A program made the translations under genes and the position numbers. A stretch of DNA of 46,669 nucleotides from Pirellulales bacterium (lineage in GTDB: Bacteria > Planctomycetota > Planctomycetia > Pirellulales > Thermoguttaceae): assembly GCA_020846145.1 (NCBI GenBank), contig JADLEL010000032.1, positions 1 through 46,669 of the forward strand, read 5' to 3'. Under the pieces are notes generated by a model. The model was given only the letters and a program-made list of their open reading frames with translations. It had not been told where the DNA came from and searched no databases. Shown in pieces: positions 10,928 through 18,939 of this stretch; position 1 is the first letter of the stretch; every line of letters starts with the position of its first letter.

Positions 10928-10945
10928 CAGACTGTTTTCAGTCTG
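10928..10945. repeat. Short perfect hairpin
   Basis: CAGACTG, a TTTT loop, then CAGTCTG: a 7-bp perfect stem in non-coding DNA. It has no T-tract, so it is not a clear terminator. Confidence 0.6.
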
Positions 10946-10965
10946 TAACCAAGTCCTCAGCCATG

Positions 10966-10986
10966 CCCCTCTCCACAAGAGAGGGG
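10966..10986. repeat. Short perfect hairpin
   Basis: CCCCTCTC, loop CACAA, GAGAGGGG: an 8-bp perfect stem. It is not followed by a T-run. It may be a dispersed intergenic palindrome like the others in this window. Confidence 0.6.
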
Positions 10987-11031
10987 CGAAATTTGCATAA
11001 CTTCAGCTAACCGGGATTATTCATAAACATC

Positions 11032-11086
11032 GTAGATGCGGCATCCTGCCGCATTTTTGGCAAAAGCGGCAAGATGCCGCTTCTAC
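11032..11086. repeat. REP/REPIN-like double palindrome
   Basis: Two arms of 21 bases (11032-11052 and 11066-11086) are inverted copies matching at 19 of 21 positions. Each arm also contains its own perfect hairpin: ATGCGGCA-TCC-TGCCGCAT at 11036-11054 and AAGCGGCA-AGA-TGCCGCTT at 11064-11082. Two inverted hairpin units around a short spacer is the layout of REPIN-type elements. It lies upstream of the kinase gene. Confidence 0.75.
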
Positions 11087-11250
11087 AAATCGCTTTTATG
11101 AAAAATGCGGGCGAAGGCGAACGGTTAATTCCGTGTAAAAAACACGCCACGTATAAAAGAGCGTGAATTTCGCGGCGTTCCCCCAACTTGCGATTTCGCC
11201 CGACATCGCTCATATTAATAAGGTATCCCGTCATTCGAGTTTGCCGATCC

Positions 11251-12834
11251 ATGAGCACTCCCCCGCCGAAATCCGCGAAACCAGCCGCCGATGCCGATCT
11301 TTCCGGCCGGCAGTTGGGCGATTTTCAATTGCTGCGACGTTTGGGCCGCGGAGCGATGGCCGAGGTCTATCTGGCCGAGCAGTGCAGCCTCAAACGCCGC
11401 GTGGCGATGAAAATCCTCCGCGCGGAGTTTGCCGGCGACCCCACCTACTTGCAGCGGTTCGAGATCGAAGCCCAGGCCGCCGCCTCGCTGGTTCATGCGA
11501 ACATCGTGCAGATTTACGAGGTGGGGCATATCGAGCAGTGGCATTACATCGCCCAGGAATACGTGCAAGGGCAGAATTTGCAGGATTGGCTGGCCCGCAA
11601 CGGCCCGCCCGACGTGCCGCACGCGCTCTCGATCATGCGGCAAGTGGCCTCCGCGCTGGCAAAAGCCGCCGAGGTGGGCGTGGTGCATCGCGATATCAAG
11701 CCCGAAAATATCATGCTCACGACCTCCGGCGACGTGAAAGTCGCCGATTTCGGTCTGGCCCGGCTCACGCGCGATAACGAATCCAACCAATTGACCCAAG
11801 TCGGCATCACGCTGGGCACGCCGCTGTACATGAGTCCCGAACAAGTCGAAGGCAAACCGCTCGATCCGCGAAGCGACATCTATTCGTTCGGCGTAACTTG
11901 CTACCACATGCTGGTGGGCAGCCCGCCCTTTTCGGGCGAAACGGCCTTGGCGGTGGCCGTGCAACACCTGAAAACGCAGCCCAAACCGCTCGAAGCGATC
12001 CGGCCCGATCTGCCCCCCGCGCTGTGCCGGCTGGTGCATTCGATGCTGGTGAAATCGCCCGACCGCCGCTGCGCTTCGGCCCGCGAAATCGTGCGCGAAG
12101 TCCGCCGCGTGCAACTCGAATACGGCGGCGAGGACCTGCCCGAAGACTTGCCCGGCTGGGATTCGCTGTCGGGCGAGTATCCCGCCGACCCGCGGATCGC
12201 GGCGACCCGCCAGCTCGGCGAGTTGATGAAAACGCTCGCCATGCAGCAACCGAAGCGTCGCCGCTGGTGGAGATACGCCGTCGGCTTCGCCTGCGCGTTT
12301 CTGGTCGGCGGCGCGATTGCCTGGTTCGCCTTGGCCGAGCGGTCGCTTTTGGCCGGCGCCGCGGAAACCGCACCCTCCTTTCCCACAGCGGAAACGGCGG
12401 AACAGCAATATCTGAGCGCGTGCCGCTTCGGAACCGAGGAAGCCTGGAAGAGCGTGATCCAGCATTTCTCCGATAACCAACTCTACAGCGGGCTGGCACG
12501 CGAGCAGTTGGTGCTGCTTTATCTGGACAAGAAAGATACCGGTCGCGCCTTGAGCTATTGCGGCGAACTCATCGGGATGGGCGGGGATTGGCCCGACTAT
12601 GTGGCCTTCGGCTGGGCCGGCCGTAGCGTCGCGTATGCCTACGATCGCGACAACGGCAAATCGGAGCAAGCCTTGAATCAGTATTCCAAACTGGAGGCCG
12701 ATCTGAAAAATCCGCTGATGAAACAACTCGTGGATATCGTGAGGACCAAAAACCGCCCTACTCGGGAAAAGCTCGTGCCGAGTTTGGAAGGAGAAGCAGG
12801 GAACAAAACGCCGGAATCCCCACCGCCGGAGTAA
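11251..12834 (+). CDS. Hanks-type Ser/Thr protein kinase with one membrane span
   Basis: A 527-residue protein. The kinase domain spans about residues 23-285, with glycine loop GRGAMAEVY (32-40), the ATP-anchoring lysine in VAMKIL (K54), catalytic HRDIKPEN (147-154), DFG (167-169), SPEQ (195-198) and DIYSFG (209-214). All key residues are present, so it should be active. A basic stretch (PKRRRWW) precedes one transmembrane helix at about 342-363. The last 160 residues are extracytoplasmic and look helical and TPR-like; they may sense an envelope signal. The ATG at 11251 is preferred over an upstream in-frame start at 11188, because the extra 21 residues are not kinase-like. The gene is divergent from the giant beta-helix gene and shows no partner phosphatase. 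Confidence 0.93.
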   Translation: MSTPPPKSAKPAADADLSGRQLGDFQLLRRLGRGAMAEVYLAEQCSLKRRVAMKILRAEFAGDPTYLQRFEIEAQAAASLVHANIVQIYEVGHIEQWHYIAQEYVQGQNLQDWLARNGPPDVPHALSIMRQVASALAKAAEVGVVHRDIKPENIMLTTSGDVKVADFGLARLTRDNESNQLTQVGITLGTPLYMSPEQVEGKPLDPRSDIYSFGVTCYHMLVGSPPFSGETALAVAVQHLKTQPKPLEAIRPDLPPALCRLVHSMLVKSPDRRCASAREIVREVRRVQLEYGGEDLPEDLPGWDSLSGEYPADPRIAATRQLGELMKTLAMQQPKRRRWWRYAVGFACAFLVGGAIAWFALAERSLLAGAAETAPSFPTAETAEQQYLSACRFGTEEAWKSVIQHFSDNQLYSGLAREQLVLLYLDKKDTGRALSYCGELIGMGGDWPDYVAFGWAGRSVAYAYDRDNGKSEQALNQYSKLEADLKNPLMKQLVDIVRTKNRPTREKLVPSLEGEAGNKTPESPPPE

Positions 12835-12883
12835 AATTCGCCGCATCGATCCGCCACCAAGGAAGTTTTTGATCCCAAGGCGG

Positions 12884-12912
12884 TTGACAGTCGCCGAAAA
12901 GACCGGTAAAAA
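12884..12912 (+). promoter_or_regulatory. Sigma70-like promoter for the tRNA gene
   Basis: A consensus TTGACA (12884-12889), a 17-base spacer and TAAAAA (12907-12912, 4 of 6 match to TATAAT). It sits in the short gap after the kinase gene and would start transcription about 50-55 bases before the tRNA. Confidence 0.5.
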
Positions 12913-12972
12913 CCTATGTATTCGTTTCCCCGATTTGCAGCCGATAAATCCGCTCGCAAATACGGAAAAAAC

Positions 12973-13045
12973 GCCCCCATCGTCTAGTGGCCCAGGACAT
13001 CGGGTTCTCAGTCCGAGAACAGGGGTTCGACTCCCCTTGGGGGTA
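12973..13045 (+). tRNA. trnE: tRNA-Glu (anticodon CUC)
   Basis: A full cloverleaf can be folded: acceptor GCCCCCA with TGGGGGT, D-arm region GTCTAGTGGCCCAGGAC as in known bacterial tRNA-Glu, anticodon stem TCGGG/TCCGA with loop TTCTCAG (anticodon CTC), and T-arm AGGGG-TTCGACT-CCCCT. The discriminator is A. The genome does not encode CCA (CTA follows). The first pair is G1-U72 instead of the usual Watson-Crick pair. Confidence 0.93.
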
Positions 13046-13051
13046 CTATAC

Positions 13052-13075
13052 AGCCCGCTTCACGCGGGTTTTTTT
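13052..13075 (+). terminator. Rho-independent terminator after tRNA-Glu
   Basis: AGCCCGC, loop TTCAC, GCGGGTT (7 pairs including one G-T), running directly into seven T residues. It lies 6 bases after the tRNA and defines a single-tRNA transcript. Confidence 0.85.
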
Positions 13076-13111
13076 GTTTCTTGTTGCGTCATAAGTCACT
13101 AATATAGCGTA

Positions 13112-13166
13112 TTAGGGTGAGATCGTCCGATTATCACCTGGTAATCCCCGGACAATCTCAGCCTAA
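13112..13166. repeat. Long imperfect inverted repeat
   Basis: Arms 13113-13129 and 13149-13165 match as inverted copies at 15 of 17 positions (TAGGxTGAGATxGTCCG). An inner GATTA/TAATC pair extends the stem toward the loop. It may be a structured RNA, an extra terminator or a small mobile palindrome next to the tRNA gene. Confidence 0.6.
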
Positions 13167-13431
13167 CGCAGTATAAATAAGCACTTGCATCATATTCTTG
13201 GTGTAGTGCCCCACCCTGTATCCAATGCCGTGGTGCAATAATAGAGTCAATAGTAGGGTTAGTGCAATCGCCCGGTCCATGCAATTTACCGAAAAATATC
13301 CACCCGCGCTCGAAGAGATGACCGATGAAGAATTACCGAAAGTTCTCACCGTCTAAAGTCGCATGGCGAGGCGCATGAAAAAACCGCGCCTTATTCGACG
13401 CGGGGAGATTCTTTGGAAATTTGGAATCGGA
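13167..13431. other. Intergenic region with no clear gene
   Basis: The only coding hint is a 25-codon plus-strand frame at 13279-13356 starting MQFTEKYPPALEEMTDEE; its acidic composition is protein-like, but it has no recognised family or ribosome binding site. It may be a gene remnant. Confidence 0.4.
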
Positions 13432-14481
13432 CTAGGCGGCTTTCCGTCTTCGCCAAGCGAAAACGAATCCAAGACCGCCGAGTAGCGACCAGATGATAAT
13501 GGTGGAGGGTTCGGGAACGTTTCCTTGAATAATATCCGCTGTTACAAAAATGCCGTCTTCGGGTTGATTCGGGAAACTCCCCTCAATGATGACATCGAAA
13601 GTCGAACCGTTCCAATGAACACGACTAATCAGATGCGTGAATTCCCCCGTTACGATCAGGTCGCCCTGTAGGCCGAGGAACTGGTTTACATCGGCTTTAA
13701 CTACGTTGGGAGTATAATTGGATCCGTAGAAGCCTTCGACAGGATTTCCGCTCAGACCTAGATTCAAAGGCACAACGCTGACTTCTTCCGCACCGGCAAC
13801 GGTGGTTATATCGCTCACCGCTCCGCCGGGGGTTATCGATCGCAGTTTACCACTGCCCTCCGAAGCGACAATCAAGGTGCCGCCGGCTGGCCCCAATGTG
13901 CCGATCGGAGCGATATCCATTCCCTCCGCGTCTTCCCCGACGGAAGCGAGCAAAGTGGCGGCGCCGGCGCTATCCACCCTATAAATGTTCCCCGTGGATG
14001 TCGCCACGAGCATGTTGTTGCCGAATGTTCCGACAGAGTCGAACAAGATGGCGCGGACATCTCCGGAAAGGCCGCCGACAAATGAGTTGGAAGACGTCCC
14101 GTCGTTGGTAATATGCAGTACGCCATTACCGCTCGCGACGTAAACATCACGGTTGGGAAAACCTCCTAGCCCGAAAGAACTGGCTACAAAATGTTCATCG
14201 GATGGGCTACTCGCAATGGTAACTCCCGGCGCAAATAATTGCACATTTCCGCCGGTCAAGTCCGTCGAGTAGAGAATGGGATTGTTTACGCCATTGAGTC
14301 CGCTCGCTTGAAGGGATCCGACGAAAATATTGCCCGCGTAAGTAAATCCAATCGTACCGTTACCGCCGATAGCGGTGTGGGGATCCGTGAAAACACTCAC
14401 GGTAATTACGGCCTGGGCTAGCGAACACGAATAAACGCTCGTTGCACCCAGAACGAGCAAGAACTTTAATTTCCGGAACAT
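13432..14481 (-). CDS. PEP-CTERM sorting-domain protein, beta-propeller-like
   Basis: 349 residues. There is an N-terminal signal peptide (about residues 1-24, ending SLAQA). The body is beta-rich, with repeated blades of the form GNxLVATSTGNIYRVD, resembling NHL/SMP-30-type propellers. It ends with a PEP-CTERM tag: VPEPSTI (from about residue 322), a hydrophobic helix and the basic tail AWRRRKAA. Such proteins are processed by exosortase and anchored or exported at the cell surface; no exosortase gene is in this window. AAAGGTG lies 8 bases before the ATG as ribosome binding site. The gene stands alone. The ligand is unknown. Confidence 0.88.
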   Translation of the reverse strand: MFRKLKFLLVLGATSVYSCSLAQAVITVSVFTDPHTAIGGNGTIGFTYAGNIFVGSLQASGLNGVNNPILYSTDLTGGNVQLFAPGVTIASSPSDEHFVASSFGLGGFPNRDVYVASGNGVLHITNDGTSSNSFVGGLSGDVRAILFDSVGTFGNNMLVATSTGNIYRVDSAGAATLLASVGEDAEGMDIAPIGTLGPAGGTLIVASEGSGKLRSITPGGAVSDITTVAGAEEVSVVPLNLGLSGNPVEGFYGSNYTPNVVKADVNQFLGLQGDLIVTGEFTHLISRVHWNGSTFDVIIEGSFPNQPEDGIFVTADIIQGNVPEPSTIIIWSLLGGLGFVFAWRRRKAA

Positions 14482-14696
14482 AGATTTTCACCTTTCCAAT
14501 GGGAAACCAACGCTACTTTTGCCTCGATAACTAATAGCCCGCCGAACCTCGTTTCCTGACAATAAATATTTTTCTGGCAGGCATAATTGTCAATAATACA
14601 TCCGTGGTGGGGTGATTCAAATAAAACGCAACTTTGAGTAACCGTTTGGGCTGAAAGGATGCGAAGCGGATTAGCCGCGATGAATCCGCTGGGTGC

Positions 14697-14719
14697 CACT
14701 GCCGGCTTGCCCAGCAGTG
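14697..14719. repeat. CACTGCNGG palindrome
   Basis: CACTGCCGG, spacer CTTGC, then CCAGCAGTG: 9-base arms with one mismatch. It is probably a dispersed intergenic repeat. Confidence 0.5.
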
Positions 14720-14794
14720 CCATGTCTGGACAGACGCCAATGAATCGGCTTTTCCCGATCCCGCCGCACAACCTGCCCAACCGATCCGGGTGCC

Positions 14795-14815
14795 CCCAGG
14801 TTCTTTGAACCTGGG
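14795..14815. repeat. CCCAGG...CCTGGG palindrome
   Basis: CCCAGGTTC, loop TTT, GAACCTGGG: a perfect 9-bp stem. The outer six bases of each arm match the palindrome at 46503-46522. Confidence 0.7.
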
Positions 14816-14970
14816 TGGCTTTGCCACAAGAGGGCACTGGTTACGACGATTGGTTTGTCAATCAGCGCCGTGCCCGACCATGCGTTATACTGCAAATGGT
14901 TAATAATGAGAAAAAAGTATCCTCGGGGAAAATTTGTCGCGCCAACGACCGCGCGGAATATAAGCCCTGT

Positions 14971-15381
14971 CTATTTCGCGCTCCGCAAATAGCCCGCCGA
15001 CGACTGAAAATATTTCCGCCGGCGGGTTTGGACGGTTTTTTGGTCTTCGGCGACTTGGGCTTGCAAATCGCGCAAGTTCGCCTGGCAATAGCGGCAACCC
15101 ACGATTTCGAGATGGAAGGCCACGTAATCGGCCGTCTCGTCGGGCAGGGTTTGCAGAAACCATCCGCCAAGCTGTTCGCGCGTGGGGCAACTCAACCGGT
15201 GTCGCCGCCAGATTTCGCCCAGCGAATGCACTCCCGCATTCCGCCGCGCGTGAACCGCCGTCAATTGCCGCATCAACGCGCGGTCTTCCCGCAGCGCCCG
15301 TTCGAAGAGCGCCATCTCCTCGGCGGGCAGGGCCTCGTCGAGATAGGCTTCCAAGTCGGATTGGCGAAAGGCGGTCGGCAT
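14971..15381 (-). CDS. Small zinc-finger-like (anti-sigma-type) protein
   Basis: 136 residues and predicted cytoplasmic. An acidic helical N-terminal half (SDLEAYLDEALPAEEMALFE) is followed by a helix ending in HLEIVGCRYCQANL. The H-x5-C-x2-C arrangement recalls the zf-HC2/anti-sigma zinc finger, although no sigma factor gene is adjacent. There is no transmembrane segment, so it is not a typical membrane-bound anti-sigma factor. The ATG at 15381 is reached directly from the heptamer repeats at 15389-15472 and lacks a clear ribosome binding site. It lies downstream of the HtrA-type protease gene on the same strand, with 138 bases between them. Function is a guess; the reading frame looks real from its composition. 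Confidence 0.65.
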   Translation of the reverse strand: MPTAFRQSDLEAYLDEALPAEEMALFERALREDRALMRQLTAVHARRNAGVHSLGEIWRRHRLSCPTREQLGGWFLQTLPDETADYVAFHLEIVGCRYCQANLRDLQAQVAEDQKTVQTRRRKYFQSSAGYLRSAK

Positions 15382-15388
15382 GGGCAGT

Positions 15389-15430
15389 GGAGGATGGAGA
15401 ATGGAGAGTGGAGAGTGGAGAGTGGAGAGT
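15389..15430. repeat. Heptameric tandem repeat GGAGAGT
   Basis: Six 7-base units: GGAGGAT, GGAGAAT, then four identical GGAGAGT. The plus strand is almost purely purine. It begins 8 bases upstream of the zinc-finger-like gene's start. Confidence 0.9.
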
Positions 15431-15441
15431 GGACGGAAAAA

Positions 15442-15475
<34 letters not shown>

Positions 15476-15519
15476 GTACCGGATAGACGTCGATTCCACC
15501 AGATCCCCCCTGCAAATAC

Positions 15520-16899
15520 TTACCGCTGGGCGGTTCGCAGCGTGGGCAGCGGCAGGTAGCCGTAGAGCGTCTCCTCGCCGCGGAGGATGAAGAATTTCAC
15601 CGGCGAGAGCGAGGCGAAGTCGGGCCGCTTGAGGATGTACGAGATGTTTTCCATCGAGATCGTTTCCCAGATATGCATCCCCACCAGCACGTCGCCGACC
15701 TTCAAGCCTTGGTTGGCGGCGGGACTGTTCGGCCGCACGGCGACGAGCGACAATCCGCCGCGATACCGCGTTTGGTTCTTCGCTTTGAATTCCTCGGCGG
15801 GGATCGCCCGCAATTCCAAACCCAAAAGCTCCCAGGCCGGTTGCTGGGGCGATTTCAACCTTTCCGGCAGCTCGGCCAATTTGAGTTCCGCCTCGATTTT
15901 TTCTTTCGACCGCTCGACCTCCAATTCGAGCACGTCGCCCGGTTTGCGCTCCAGTACCGCCCGCTGAAAATCCAAGCGGCTGCGGATTTCCTTGCCGCCG
16001 ATCTTCGCGATCGCATCGCCGGGCTTCAAACCGGCTTCGGCGGCGGGGCTTTTCGGCTCCACCGAGGCGACCGTTACGCCGTCGGTTGGATCGGAACTCT
16101 TCTCCGGCGCGAGCGTTACGCCGTGCCAGAAGCGGTTGCCGCTGCGGTTGCCCAGCAGATTGGCCGCCACGGCCATCGCCTTATCTACCGGAATGGCGAA
16201 GCCGATGCCCTGCGCCCCCGCGCGAACCGCCACGTTGATGCCGATCATCTCGCCGTCGATGTTCAACAGCGGCCCGCCCGAATTGCCGGGATTGATGCTG
16301 GCGTCGGTCTGGATCAAATCTTCGTAAAACTGCGCGTCGCTGACTTGCACCGAGCGGTGCAGCGCGCTGATGATCCCCCGCGTTACCGTATGCTCGTAAC
16401 CGAAGGCGTTCCCCACCGCGATCACTTCCTCGCCGGGCATCAGATCGGCGGAACTGCCCAGCGGAATGGCGGGCACTTCCTTCGCGGCGTCGATCTTGAT
16501 GATCGCCAGATCGGTTTCCGTATCGCGGGCGATGAGCCGGGCCGTGTAACGCTCGCCGTCGAACGTGGTAACTTGAATCTCTTTCACGCCATCGACCACG
16601 TGATGATTCGTGATGATGTACCCCCGCGGATCGATCGCCACGCCCGTCCCCATCCCGTTTACGTGCCGATTGGCTTCCGTGCCCGACGCTTGGGCGGCCG
16701 TGGCGGAAAGCGTCTTTTCGCCGCGGATGTTCACCACCGATGCGCGGACGTTCTGCACCGCCTTGACGATCGCGCTTTTGCGCAATTCGGAGCCGGCGGC
16801 GAACCGTGCTTGAGGGAGCAGCGTAAGAATCGATACCCCCAGACCAAGGAGGGCCAGCCGGAATACGTTCGACTTCGGGCGTGCGGTGGAGTCGTGCAT
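15520..16899 (-). CDS. HtrA/DegP-type serine protease with two PDZ domains
   Basis: 459 residues. An N-terminal hydrophobic segment (about 13-30) acts as signal peptide or membrane anchor, so the protease works in the periplasm-like space. The trypsin-like domain spans about 40-250 with the full catalytic triad: H100 in TNHHVVDG, D130 in TETDLAII and S207 in GNSGGPLL. PDZ1 lies at about 265-345 (SPAAEAGLKPGDAIAKIGG) and PDZ2 at about 365-450 (NSPAANQGLKVGDVLVGMH). The role is degradation or refolding control of misfolded envelope proteins, as in other S1C peptidases. No clear ribosome binding site precedes the ATG. The zinc-finger-like gene follows downstream on the same strand, so the two might be co-expressed. 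Confidence 0.94.
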   Translation of the reverse strand: MHDSTARPKSNVFRLALLGLGVSILTLLPQARFAAGSELRKSAIVKAVQNVRASVVNIRGEKTLSATAAQASGTEANRHVNGMGTGVAIDPRGYIITNHHVVDGVKEIQVTTFDGERYTARLIARDTETDLAIIKIDAAKEVPAIPLGSSADLMPGEEVIAVGNAFGYEHTVTRGIISALHRSVQVSDAQFYEDLIQTDASINPGNSGGPLLNIDGEMIGINVAVRAGAQGIGFAIPVDKAMAVAANLLGNRSGNRFWHGVTLAPEKSSDPTDGVTVASVEPKSPAAEAGLKPGDAIAKIGGKEIRSRLDFQRAVLERKPGDVLELEVERSKEKIEAELKLAELPERLKSPQQPAWELLGLELRAIPAEEFKAKNQTRYRGGLSLVAVRPNSPAANQGLKVGDVLVGMHIWETISMENISYILKRPDFASLSPVKFFILRGEETLYGYLPLPTLRTAQR

Positions 16900-17322
16900 G
16901 AGGCGTCAATCGCGGGCGAGTGGTTTCGGCGGCCGCCGCTTGTGCTGAAAACGCTGGGAAATTGCGGTGTCATCCACGAAAGAGATATTTCCGCAACTCC
17001 TTGCCGTCCTCCAGATCAGGGTGCCGCACGCGGTTGGGTCGGGAATTCCGCAATCCTAACTCCTTGCAGCGCGGAATCTTCCGGTCCAGTCCACTGCTAG
17101 AGTACCTCTGCTTCATCGGTTCGCTTTTATCGGCGCCTTGATGACACTTGGCACCACCGTCAAAACTTGCCTAGATTCCCACGTAGGACTTGGGTCTTAG
17201 GTCTTGGGACTATGAATGTAAGATGAAGAGGTGATTAAAAAACCTGGGATAAATGCTGCACCGTGCCCAATGACAAACAGACCACCAATATCCCGAAACA
17301 CCAAGACCTAAGACCCAAGACC
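16900..17322. other. Intergenic region with inverted heptameric repeats
   Basis: About 420 bases with no convincing gene. The notable content is the inverted repeat pair at 17189-17207 and 17301-17319. The second arm abuts the stop codon of the lipoprotein gene at 17323. Confidence 0.6.
17189..17319. repeat. Inverted repeat pair of a heptamer-based sequence
   Basis: CTTGGGTCTTAGGTCTTGG (17189-17207) and its exact inverted copy (17301-17319) flank about 93 bases. Each arm is itself three 7-base units (TTGGGTC, TTAGGTC, TTGGGAC; on the other arm GACCTAA, GACCCAA, GACCTTA). Confidence 0.8.
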
Positions 17323-18129
17323 TTACCGCCGCGTCGCCGGCGCACGCGATTTGTTCGGCTGGGATTGAGCCTCGATCACCTTGTCGGGCCGATTTTCCGG
17401 AGCCGAAAATATCCAATCGGGCGGCTCCGGCGGAACGTCCAATTCCCGCGGCTCGCGCTCCAATTTATCGAAGCCCACCGAAGGTGGCGGCGGAGGAATG
17501 ATCTCCATTTGAGGCATCGGGGGAAGAATTCTCCCCGGCTGAGGCGGAAGAGGAATTTTTCCGTTCGGAGCGGCGGGCTGTTTATTGCCCGCGGGTAGAT
17601 GAAATTCCGCCGGATTGGCGGCGATGGTATTCGGATGCGGGCAAAATACCGGTGCGGCGGGCACCGGATGGAATTTGGCGATCATCGGCATCGTCGCCGG
17701 TTCCGCCGGCCGCGGTTCCTTGAATCGCCCCAGTTTGCCGCAGGTTGCGCAGACTCCCAATCTGCCCCGGCGTTTCAACAAGTTCATCAAACCGGAAGAT
17801 TCGCCCGCTTGGGGTAAAGCCCCTTCCTCAATTATGTGCAAGCAAGGCGCCGGTTCGATAGGCGCGGGAGCTACCGTCGGAGTACCCGACTCATGGGACG
17901 GATTGGCGCAATCCGCATTACAAGTCGGATTACAACCGGTCTCGCAGGTCGTTTCGCGCGGCTTTTCCCGCGAAACGTTAAAAGGCATCCGGTGAAATTC
18001 CAGCGACCAACCGGTATCGAGAATCCAGCCTTGGGGCACTTTGACGAAGCTGCACCCGCTGCCGGCAAGCAGCATGGTCCCGATGGCTGTCAAATAGACA
18101 AAAAAAAGGCCCCGAACATCCCTGTGCAT
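17323..18129 (-). CDS. Pro-rich, Cys-containing putative lipoprotein
   Basis: 268 residues from the ATG at 18129, chosen because GAGGGGGG lies just upstream and a signal sequence starts there; the open frame extends further but without sense. Residues 1-30 form a signal peptide ending LLAGSGCSF, with Cys as probable lipidation site although the lipobox is imperfect. A cysteine cluster follows (CETGCNPTCNADC, about 58-70), then a CATCGK motif and a long Pro-rich tail (PLPPQPGRILPPMPQ and IPPPPPS). Composition suggests an envelope-attached, extended protein. No known family is recognised. It is monocistronic. Confidence 0.7.
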   Translation of the reverse strand: MHRDVRGLFFVYLTAIGTMLLAGSGCSFVKVPQGWILDTGWSLEFHRMPFNVSREKPRETTCETGCNPTCNADCANPSHESGTPTVAPAPIEPAPCLHIIEEGALPQAGESSGLMNLLKRRGRLGVCATCGKLGRFKEPRPAEPATMPMIAKFHPVPAAPVFCPHPNTIAANPAEFHLPAGNKQPAAPNGKIPLPPQPGRILPPMPQMEIIPPPPPSVGFDKLEREPRELDVPPEPPDWIFSAPENRPDKVIEAQSQPNKSRAPATRR

Positions 18130-18444
18130 GGTTTCCCCCCTCACACAAGGTTTATTGATCGAACCGAAAAGCTGCCAACCGCCGAGCGCGGCGGTAGTCT
18201 CCCATTCGGGAAGATCGGCAACCCGTTGCCCGAAAATTAGGAATATTCGATAGAACTTGCCCAAATTAACGCAATTTGGCAGTTTTTCGCTCGAATACGA
18301 TTGTCCATAGAGCAAGCGAGCCGAGGGGAGATAATCACTCATTGATGCACACAAGTTGGCGGGTAAATAACGATGAGGGTCGTTTACGGCCCTTCTGCGC
18401 CGAAGGCGATATTCGGCACGCCCTGTTTTCACAATCTGCTTGAT
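18130..18444. other. Intergenic region, nothing recognised
   Basis: About 315 bases between the lipoprotein start and the DUF5131 remnant. The lipoprotein frame can be read back through it, but the translation is low-complexity Arg-rich and not gene-like. No RNA gene or promoter is clear. Confidence 0.4.
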
Positions 18445-18939
18445 TTACGGGGAATACCGCACGCGGGCTTTCACCTTTTGCATTGCCTTGACGGCCGGTT
18501 CGACACGATCTTGTCGATCGACCGTCGTCCCCACCCAGGCATTCTCCGGCCACTCGATATCGACCAGCCGCTTCGGGTTCTTCGTCAGAAACAGAAAATT
18601 CCATTGCGGCGCGTCGCGGACGGCGTCGAGAATGTCGTCGATCCACTTCTGCTCGACCCAGTCGCCGAACAATTCCCCCATGCTGCAGGTAAAGACGTTC
18701 GGGATTCCCGGCTCCTTCTCGCGGCTGGCGGGAATTTTCATCCTGGCCGGGGCCGTTAACCGTTCGGGATAAAAGCGCGGCGCGAAATCCGGGGCATAGC
18801 GATCCTGAAAACGCGTGGCCATCCGCCGTGCATAGCAGTAGGGGCAATTGAACTTGCGGCCCGTTAGGGGATTCCAACTCCACTTGGCCCAGTCGATATT
18901 CAAATTGGCCGGATTAAACTGGGCAGGGCGCGAATGAGG
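18445..18939 (-). pseudogene. DUF5131 (phage Gp37/Gp68-like) remnant, truncated at both ends
   Basis: The frame reads HSRPAQFN, then IDWAKWSWNPLTG, CPYCYARRMATRF, FYPERL and FLFLTKNPKRLVDIEW, ending in VGTTVDRQDRV. This is the hallmark of DUF5131 proteins, which resemble radical-SAM enzymes and are often phage-linked. Family members continue for roughly another hundred residues after this point, whereas here a stop follows VRYSP. The usual cluster motif begins with Cys after WNPVTG; here that position is Arg (TGRKFNCPYC). No ATG start is present; TTG at 18903 is the nearest start codon, but the homology begins upstream of it. Loss of both ends and of one cluster cysteine argues for a dead gene. 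Confidence 0.75.

Larger units (their letters stand above)
10314..11250. other. Divergent intergenic region between the giant surface protein and the kinase
   Basis: About 940 bases, AT-richer than the flanking genes. The short open frames here have no recognisable product or good ribosome binding site. Visible structure includes an AT-rich inverted repeat (arms TTATTAT/ATAATAA, 10819-10837) inside a near-direct repeat of TACAATAAT..GTGGG (10805 and 10827), two GC hairpins, and a REP-like double palindrome listed separately. It must hold the promoters of both neighbours, but no convincing -35/-10 pair was found. Confidence 0.6.
14482..14970. other. Intergenic region rich in palindromes
   Basis: About 490 bases between the PEP-CTERM gene and the small zinc-finger-like gene. 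No convincing protein is seen. It contains two dispersed-type palindromes (14697-14719 and 14795-14815), listed separately. The small open frames across it read through these palindromes and are not gene-like. Confidence 0.55.

Noticed and set aside
11215..12846. A 543-codon open frame opposite the kinase
   Set aside because: The plus strand has every kinase motif in order; the minus translation is His/Gly/Arg-rich shadow.
14466..14837. A 123-codon minus-strand open frame before the PEP-CTERM gene
   Set aside because: It reads through two palindromes and overlaps the start of the PEP-CTERM gene in another frame; the translation is not protein-like.
16778..16785. TTGCGCAA inside the HtrA-type gene as an operator
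   Set aside because: It is within coding sequence, with no paired site 21 bases away. The same holds for the copy at 40774-40781 inside the symporter gene.
15673..17100. A 475-codon plus-strand open frame
   Set aside because: It lies antisense to the HtrA-type protease, whose catalytic triad and PDZ domains are clear.
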